Positions 56,501-64,000 of a stretch of 64,000 nt of DNA are shown one piece after another. The notes beneath the pieces are model-generated. The model was not told the DNA's origin, made no database searches, and saw only the letters and a list, made by a program, of their open reading frames with translations. Within the stretch, counting starts at the first letter, position 1, and every line of letters begins with the position of its first letter. The DNA comes from Henckelia pumila. Lineage: Eukaryota > Streptophyta > Magnoliopsida > Lamiales > Gesneriaceae. A program made the translations under genes and the position numbers. The stretch is from NCBI RefSeq assembly GCF_033568475.1, contig NW_027331831.1, forward strand, positions 4,092,001-4,156,000, in the 5' to 3' direction.

Positions 56501-59500
56501 TTATTACAGATACTGGATCTCAATACTTTCTCCAAGGATTTTGTTAGGGGCTTAAGTAGACTGGTTTAAATAATTAAGTGGATAATAGTTTTATGGGCTC
56601 AAATGTGTTGGGCCTAAATTTACTTGGAGAAGGGGAAAAATGTAAGCGGGATAAAAGTAATAAAACAACACCAGAATTGGTTAGCGGGGATTTTAACCCT
56701 TAAACTTTCAACAATTCAAGATTGTTTAATTTACTGCTTGATGGTCTCAGTTAAGTTATGATGGTTGTGAAAAATGAAACTGTAATATGTTAAATCTAAC
56801 AAAATTGCAACCCAGTGGATATGTTATAGAGGTCTTGCATTGGTTGGTTATTATGGCCTGTCGTTCAGATATGACTTGTTTGATTTTTTTTTTCCTACTT
56901 GCTTTGTTCGTCATTTTATACATGGCAAATTACCACTTGCAGGTAGAATTGCTTACAATGTTTCTGAGTGAAGATAAATCTTTGCATTTACGAGCAACGT
57001 CATTAAGATGCCATCTCTTCATCTTAGCCAGAGGAGTTTGGAATTTTCCCTCAAGTGCAGACACGGTCCAAAAGTTATTTGAGATTCTGAACAAATCTGA
57101 GTTTCCAGTCATACAGCAGCTTGACGCCTCTAAAGTCTTACATAAGGTTTTTCCTATTCTTGTCATAATGAATCATCATAAATTTTTTTTTCTGAGTTTA
57201 ATGTGTTATGATGCTATGCAGGTTTTTCTACTTTATTCATCCACAATTCCATGGATGGAGATTCCTGAGCTTTTTGTGAAGCTATTGGTGGTTGTTGAGA
57301 ATATGGTAAAATCGTCCATTGCGCCAATCAGAGTGTTAGCTGTTAGGATTCTGTCCCATCTGTCTGAAAAGGTTTTGGGACGAGCTGATGTAGTGTCGGG
57401 CAGAAGTGCTATCAGCCTGGCTTGCAAGGTGATCTCATTTGCTTTAGATCGAATCCTTTTCCTGCTAACACCAAAGGTCGAAGTCGAGCAGCATGAGTTT
57501 TCTTCAGAGCTTGAGATTAAAAGCTTTTTTAACCTTTTATTTATCCTGGTTGAAAAGCATTCTTTTCTTTGTTGCATGGTACTGAAAGAAATACACTTAT
57601 TCATAGGTAAACTAACAAGTAAGCTTGACAATAACATGGATGCTGAGGAAACTGCCTTCACAACTCATGAGCCAATCAAATCAAAACTCATGCTTTATGT
57701 ATCAAAAATTTTAGTTGCTTGCTTGAAAAATATTGGAGAAATTGATACTGAAATCTACCAAGTTTTGGAGACGTTGAAGCTTCAAGCAGGAAAACTGAGC
57801 CAGTGTAGTTATTTTGGTATAGATACCAGCATGACCTACTTTCTCTTGTTGCACTTGCATGCCAACTACATTCATATGATAGGAAAATTTATATCTTCTA
57901 GTAAAACCTCGAGTCCGTTATATGTTGATGCAGTTCTTCAGCCTGATATATCCACTATTAATTGGGTGGAGAAGATATTGGGAGGTTACAGTTATTGGTC
58001 TGCTTATAAAGTTGGAAAAGTTGCTGCATGTCTGGGGGCATGGTCCACCGCTGCTTTTGTATTTGAACAACTCATGAAAGTGGTTAAGTCTGCTTCCTAT
58101 TTCTGCTGGTTGAAATCCTTGGCTCAGTTTTCAACCTCTGAAAAGCAGATGCAATCATTTTTTTCACTCGACCAAAGTACCTCTAGTTATCCTTCCGAAA
58201 TCAATTTTGCTGAAGGACAAGGCATTGGCTGGAAGGTCAAACACAATTACATGGATATTCTTCTTGGAACTCACAATTTGCTTCTATCATCAGAGGAACT
58301 ACTAGCAACTTCTGATATGGGTCAGCTTTTCAGTTTCCAAATATGGCTTTTAACCATAAGAGCAAAGTTCCTTCGAACTGTTGTTGATATGATGAAGCTA
58401 TTGGACACAATTTCTTGTATTAAAGACGACCCTCCACCCAGAGAGCAACTGGAAAGATGTATTCTGTTTCCATGCGATTCTACATCTCGCACACTTGGTT
58501 CATCAATTTACACGTTGACTGAGGTCTCCAACCAGATGAAGAAATTAGCTCGAGAGTTGGATTTATTGATTCTCTCTTCCATAGGCATGAATAGGCAAAG
58601 TATAATGATTATCGCAGCACTTGCACTGAGTTGTTCCCTCTTGGCCTTTATTGCTGGTTTTGCCTTCCTAATTCCGAATTTGCATTCTTCAGAAAAATTT
58701 CATATTCATAAACATGAAAACTCAGAGGATCAATTCCATGCTTCACTTGTACAAGATTTAGCTGGGCGATTGAGGCAAAAGGATGCTCATATAAGAAGAG
58801 ATCTTCTTTATCTTTTGAAATCCTTCCAGAACTACAAAGGCCATTCTTATTTAAGGTTTCAAACTCAAATTTCAGTTGTTGGTTATGAGTCTAGAGTCTT
58901 GCACAAACTTTGTGAGGATTCGGTAACAAGGATTGTTTCCTTGCAAAAAGAGGCGAGCTGCGTGCAAGATGGTGATGGAGTAGTACAGGTTATTACCGAT
59001 GGATGTCAGCTGTTGTCGAATGTTATCTCAAAATTGTTTTTGATCCCATTCCGGACTCCGAATCACTTTTTTCAAGTCAGGTACGTTGAAGAAGAATTAC
59101 TAAGGAATTTCAAACCACAAGAGGCTAGTTGTATCTTGTCTTCTTTAATATTAGCATATACCCAAATAACACAGTAGTCCTAATATCATAATGTTTGCAA
59201 GAGATCAATTTTCTTTGTCAAATACAAAGTCTCTTTCACTGCATGAGCAAAGTTAGTGTTAACTGGCATAGAAGCTGCACCTCTCGAACTTCAATTCTCA
59301 AATTTTTGTGTTAAGAGTTTAGCTTAGGCAGTGTTGATATTTGTCTAATTCTTTTTAATTGTTGTAAACACGATTCAGGCCCGCTGCTTCCTTTGAGCTC
59401 TTTGTCGTGGATGCGGATGGTAAAAGTCTAGACAATATATCTGTTTTGTCAGGGTTCCATCTCTCCTTGAGTTTGTGTTTTCAATTGAGAAACTTCCCTT

Positions 59501-59913
59501 CTGGCCTGCGAGGTCCACTCACCAAAGTTTATTGCATTCTTAATTGTAAACTACATAGTCAGAATACTGAGATGGGAGATTGTAAAGGGAAAGCTCACTT
59601 CAGTGAGCAAGATCAAGAAATCGATGATATGATAGGGTTGAACGAAAAGCTGTATAGATATGTCATTGGCCCTATGGAGAGTAGCAGAGACCAAGATGAT
59701 GATCGTTGCATGGTAACTGAATGCGTGTCCTTTGAACTTAACAAACAAGGGCAAGGATTCGCCTCTTGTTTGCTCGATGTTTCTGCTTTCCCTGTTGGCT
59801 CTCATAAAATCAAATGGCTGAGTGGTTTTATAGATGGTGGAGGTTCTTATTGGTGTCTACTTCCACTAAAATCTGGAATGTGTTTCACGGTTGAAGAAGC
59901 CACCGGCGTCTGA
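53557..59913 (+). CDS. INTS7: Integrator complex subunit 7 homologue (EMB1895-like), about 1137 aa, 7 exons
   Basis: Exons: 53557-53632, 53707-54152, 55497-55682, 56079-56186, 56943-57146, 57222-59080, 59379-59913. All have GT/AG borders with consistent phase, and the total is 3414 bases = 1138 codons with stop. The protein is an alpha-helical ARM/HEAT-type scaffold: the N-terminal half (WSIQLDKNLRSKEPGKTVEALKEIG, LLMFGCWANIAKDCADIRYIV, VKASLFAAGCLCELSDDFG, LRATSLRCHLFILARG) is repeat-like, and the C-terminal quarter is beta-rich (VVDADGKSL...SFELNKQGQGFASCLLDVSAFPVGSHKIKWL). A hydrophobic stretch near residue 840 (IIAALALSCSLLAFIAGFAFLI) is helix-core-like rather than an obvious membrane anchor. 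Integrator cleaves snRNA 3' ends and terminates transcription in the nucleus; loss of the Arabidopsis homologue is embryo-defective. Intact, likely functional. Confidence 0.88.
54153..55496 (+). other. Large intron 2 of INTS7 gene
   Basis: 1.34 kb, donor GTAAAG and acceptor ATTTGCAG, AT-rich. No nested gene recognised. Confidence 0.6.
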
Positions 59914-61368
59914 TAAACTTGTCCATTCATAGAGAATTCGACGGTGATTCGTACTTGTGGATAATGAATGACTTGCAAGATGAGGTTCAAGTCTTGGGAG
60001 TGCCTCGTGACCTCGTCTAATCGGCACTGGATCTGAGGATATCAACAGACAAATAGCAAATGCTTTTAAGCCTTCGTTGCTTACTTTCTGATTTTACTAG
60101 TATTTATTGCCGACTTGTTGGACTCTTTTGCATATAGGCCGGTCGGTCATTGGTTGTTTCAAGTCAGCTGTAAATGATTTCATAGGCCGTGTATTTAATT
60201 TTTATCTTAGAATATATATTTTTGCTAATCTACATCATGATTGGATTCATAGTGCCAGCATTTGACTTTCGGGGGAAAAGAAATACCATCCATTAATTTC
60301 TTTCGGGGGAAAAGAAATACCATCCATTAATTTTATGATGCGTGTCGACTATTCTACTCATCTCTAGAATTGTTGTTTGGCAAATTTAAGAAATCTTTTA
60401 TTTAATATATTTTGTCGAGCCTAGCAAACAGAATATCAACCAATAAGCTGATTTCAATGGACGGGCCAAGTCTTCTGGTTAAAAGTTAATAAAGAAAATT
60501 TCCCACCAAAGTGAACTCTACGCGTAATAATTGATATTCTTATGAAAATGAAACAATTGAGTGAAATGGCTATGGAATCTGTAATTAAGGTAACTCTCAA
60601 GAAATCAAGAACTGCACTCTCATTTGAGTCCGTTGGTTGCTCATTTGATATACACAGTCTCGAATTTGATGGGGTCTCCATTTTATACATATACCTGGAT
60701 CTAGGGACTAGGGGATCACTAAAAGGAAACTCGGGTTCGAGTTCGATAACTTCGATCAAGAAAATTTATCATAACTGCTTACATTGCAAGCTAATCCAGC
60801 TCGGCTTTGGTGGCTTGTATAGATATATATATATATACTTGAGATATAATGCGACATAATCTCGACAAATACCCGAACCACAAGCGATATGTATGTGACA
60901 ATTGACAATATGAATGGTTCTCATTCCTAATTTCCTCGGGATTTTACTAAATCACAGAGTAATGTGAAAGCTCACAACTAAGGAATCTTACTTGTATCAG
61001 TTTATTATTTATGCCATTTAATCAAGAGGCCTGCTTAGCAATTACGGCCACAAGATTTGACTCTACGCAAGAAAAGGTTGAATGGTATCCAATCATTAAA
61101 TTCTTCATTTACATGACACAAAATGGTATATCAAAACATATACACGTTCTATATTTCAACTCTGGTAAAAATTTTGTGTGCATCTTTGGCAGAAGTATAC
61201 ATTAATCAAAACCACAAACAACTAGTCTATCAACATTATATATATAGTGTACATTGAATATTTTCACAAACAAATAAAAAAATACTAATAGAGAAACTGG
61301 ATTAATACACACACTAAGGAAGCAAAAACTTGTAGTCTATATATGAATTACCCTTTTCAAGAAACTCG
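59914..61368. other. Spacer between INTS7 and CLE genes
   Basis: Includes the INTS7 3' UTR and a perfect 34-bp tandem repeat at 60266-60333. Open frames at 60454-60759 (minus) and 60542-60859 (plus) overlap each other and match nothing I know. Confidence 0.5.
60266..60333. repeat. Perfect 34-bp tandem duplication
   Basis: The unit starting CTTTCGGGGGAAAAGAAATA occurs twice back to back (60266-60299, 60300-60333) with no mismatch. Confidence 0.9.
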
Positions 61369-61626
61369 TCAATTATGCAGAGGGTTAGGCCCTCCGGGGG
61401 TCTTCCGGAGCGAATCTCTATAATTTGAATCGTCTCCTCCTTTTCTTGATCCTTTCTTTGCAGGGAAATTATACGAAGAAAACCGAGACTCGGATTCAGA
61501 TGATGTGTTTTGCTTCGTAGTTTTACGAGAGGCGTGGCGAATATCCCGACAACTCGAGAGATGGCTTGAGGAGATGAGCATCACCATAATGAGCAGAATG
61601 ATAATTTGAAGAGAATGAAATCTCAT
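61369..61626 (-). CDS. CLE: CLE-type secreted signalling peptide precursor, 85 aa
   Basis: I start at the internal ATG at 61626-61624 rather than the longer frame from 61716, because it begins with a signal peptide (MRFHSLQIIILLIMVMLISS, cleavage near residue 25). A variable hydrophilic Ser/Lys-rich middle (26-70) follows, and the last twelve residues are RKTPGGPNPLHN (74-85). That is the CLE motif (R-x-V/T-P-x-G-P-N-P-L-H-N) with nothing after it. CLE peptides are processed, Pro-hydroxylated and read by LRR receptor kinases such as CLV1/BAM, controlling meristem size or vascular and root development. Single exon, intact. The exact CLE number cannot be given. A TATA-like minus-strand stretch lies near 61740-61765. 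Confidence 0.9.
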   Translation of the reverse strand: MRFHSLQIIILLIMVMLISSSHLSSCRDIRHASRKTTKQNTSSESESRFSSYNFPAKKGSRKGGDDSNYRDSLRKTPGGPNPLHN

Positions 61627-61716
61627 GATAATTAATTTTAGCTGAAATTGTGAAAGAAGCTGATGAATCAGGTGATGAAGTTGGATGAAGGAATTGTAGT
61701 TACTTTTTTTTGACAA

Positions 61717-64000
61717 AAATGTTTAGATTATGTAAGGTGATATATAATATAGGCATATAAAACATGCAACACCACATGCATTTTGGATCTCTGGTCAAAA
61801 ATTATGTTTGAATATTTTATTTGGTGTATGTATGTTAAATATCATGTTTTATATATGAGAAAACAATTACAAAATAACATGCAATTTAATTATATAAGAA
61901 TAAAACATCTCAAGAATATTTGGAAAACTTAATTTAATTGTGAAAATATACATAGTTTTAGACAGTCGGCCATTTAACAAATCATTTCACAACTTATGTC
62001 TCAATAATTATCATTGAAAATGTAAATACATAAGTTGACTTTTTTCAGACATGTATATATAATGCGCAAACATTGTTTAATTGGATGCATGACTTGTACC
62101 GGTTTGACTTTGTATCCACTTAAGACATATTGCGGATATTGCCTACTTTCACATTTTATGTCATATATTTAAAATTGTCTCAACCTATAATATATTTCAG
62201 TTATGTGAAAGATACATTTTGTAAGGTGAAATAAATATACCATGGATTTGATATAATCGTCGAAGAATTTTGATATATTGAATATTGATTGTGAGAACGA
62301 GCTGAAGTATTCGTCTCTTGTTTATCCAATACATGTACATCATCTCAATCAATGATCATAGATGGCCACAATTTTTAAATAGCAGTGTTTTACTTAATGT
62401 GAATGGCAGAAATTATTTTCGTGTGTAATAAGTATCAAATTTGAATAGGCTTTGTGATGAATATTGTGGATTTGACTGGTGGAAATGAAAATTATTTATT
62501 AAGCATATCTTTTAACCCCGTTCAAAGATAAATTAGATTTGTTAATTATTACAAATTAAAAGTTGATAGTGGAATGTGCCGACAGAACAGGAGTAACAAG
62601 CAAGTCTTGCACATGATATAGGGGGTCTTGGCGATAAAATAATATACTGATTATTGCTAATTATATATTTAATTACCTTGAGAAGATTGGATACAATAAA
62701 TAAATAAATATCATGGACTTTTAGGTGTCTTAATTATTTATTTGAATTTGAATGTTCCAACCATTGATTATTAATTATTACTCGGACGGAAGGTGGTGGA
62801 ATTGGTGTCACGTCTTTGGTATTTGGTATAATAGCGACGTGTCCTTTTAACTGTGGATTTCTTAATGCAAATATTTTAACTGAAAAATATATTTAAATTT
62901 TTTTTTGAAAACGAAAAATATATTTAAATAGATAATATAAATTGCTACATTTTTCTCAATGATTTCGTATCATATTTAGGTGATAAAATTTTTGCAATTT
63001 AAAAATGATGTGTTAAAATTGGAAGTGGCCACTCACACACTATATATAAATAATATAATATATATAAAAAAATATACGTGCGTTGAACGTAACAATAATT
63101 TTATTTGATTGAGACCGAAGTTATTAAATTTCGTCGAATGTTTAGCTTTATTAAAATCAAGTGTTATACTTTTTACGGGCAAGTTCAACTTCAGTCACCA
63201 TGATTCAATATCTAATTAGCTACTGAAGTGGTCATATGAACTATTTAACTTTATTTTTTGTTATATTTGTCGATTTCTGATCGATGGTTTTTTGTAGTGA
63301 TATTATATGTTTATGCATTGAGTTTGATTTATTTTTTAGCTAACAATTTTAAAATAATAACATATGTTATATATTTATTGAAAAACGTAAAATATATATT
63401 TGTTACAAACTGTAAGATCAAGAGATTTGTGTTTTACTAAAAGCTATAGTTAGTGGTAATTGTGTAATGCAAATCTTTTATATTGTATCGCAGTTCAAAC
63501 AAACACATGTTTTAATTGTTTAACCCAAGAAGACAATTATTGCACCCTAATAATCACCTTATCAAAAATTGTGCTTTCAATCAATATGAATCGAAACTAC
63601 GAGCTTGACTCTGATATTAATTGTATGGCCGATCACGTCTCGCTTTACCAAAATTTATAGTTGATGGTAACAATACGACTCAAAATTTTAAACAATACAA
63701 AATCTCAAGTGTCATGTTTTGATTAATGCTCTCAGAAACTATTATTGCACCCAGCATAAACAATTAATGTTAAATGATAATTTTACTTATATTGATTTTT
63801 AAGAAAAAACATTAATTTTTTTTTCCTGAGAAATGATTTTTTGATTCATTAACTTGTCCAAATTTGAGTTTTAGTTCATTGAGTTGTCAAATTAATTTGG
63901 TTATGGTGCACTAATATTTAATTTTCAATTATTGTCAGTATTTTTTTTATTATAAATCAGTATTTTCCAGTTTCACGTCCTCAATTAGACCAAAAGTAGC
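61717..64000. other. AT-rich region upstream of CLE gene to window end
   Basis: No gene recognised. The short open frames at 63258-63440 and 63460-63660 have no recognisable features. The part near 61717-61770 probably holds the CLE promoter. Confidence 0.5.

Noticed and set aside
56787-57221. Reading INTS7 exon 5 as a continuous open frame into exon 6
   Set aside because: Intron sequence happens to be open; TTGCAG and ATGCAG acceptors and the CATAAG/GT donor restore the conserved protein in phase.
61627-61716. Longer start for the CLE precursor
   Set aside because: The extra 30 residues would put a hydrophilic segment before the signal peptide; the internal Met gives a normal secretory start.
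63258-63660. Two short plus-strand frames near the window end
   Set aside because: Composition-driven, with no homology, promoter or splice context.
63596-63665. GCTTGACTCTGATATTAATTG stretch considered as a tRNA-Met type primer site
   Set aside because: It does not match the 12-base TGGTATCAGAGC complement and has no LTR beside it.

Overview
The window is nuclear DNA of a flowering plant, most likely a eudicot. The evidence is plant-type exon/intron genes (an ERF/DREB1 factor, a CLE peptide, a plant UDP-sugar transporter, a plant-type Integrator subunit 7), Ty1/copia and Ty3/gypsy retrotransposons, plant MITEs, an integrated caulimovirid, and AT-rich spacers. The species cannot be named from sequence alone.

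Layout. 1-7329: degenerate Ty1/copia element (gag-pol and 3' LTR; its 5' LTR lies outside) that landed in the integrase of a second, minus-strand copia element (7330-9990). 10310-10647: PIF/Harbinger transposase remnant, cut by an 855-bp hAT-type non-autonomous element (10648-11502) with an 8-bp target duplication. 11600-16945: gene debris, including a duplicated leader-like segment and a NAC gene tail with an in-frame stop. 16946-27239: complete minus-strand Ty3/gypsy element of Tat type with identical 435-bp LTRs, a 5-bp target duplication, dual RNase H and a spliced-looking antisense gene. 27513-29000: an unusual protein kinase gene. 30268-33826: four-exon FAR1/FRS (MULE-transposase-derived) gene bounded by outward inverted repeats. 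34176-41551: nearly one genome length of an endogenous caulimovirid, opened between the coat-protein and pol genes, with many breaks. 41600-45066: AT-rich spacer, a TTCGA-rich MITE-like element and LTR/copia fragments.

45067-64000 is the gene-bearing euchromatic part: UTR2-type UDP-galactose/glucose transporter (minus), a MULE-type MITE and a gypsy solo LTR in the spacer, a CBF/DREB1 factor (minus), an Integrator subunit 7 homologue (plus, seven exons, about 1137 aa), and a small secreted CLE peptide gene (minus). These host genes are functionally unrelated neighbours: Golgi/ER nucleotide-sugar transport, cold/stress transcription, snRNA 3'-end processing and peptide signalling.

Exon boundaries were read by eye from GT/AG sites and checked by codon phase. 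The UTR2, INTS7 and FAR1 models are phase-consistent apart from the one frameshift in FAR1. I found no CRISPR array, rRNA or convincing tRNA gene.
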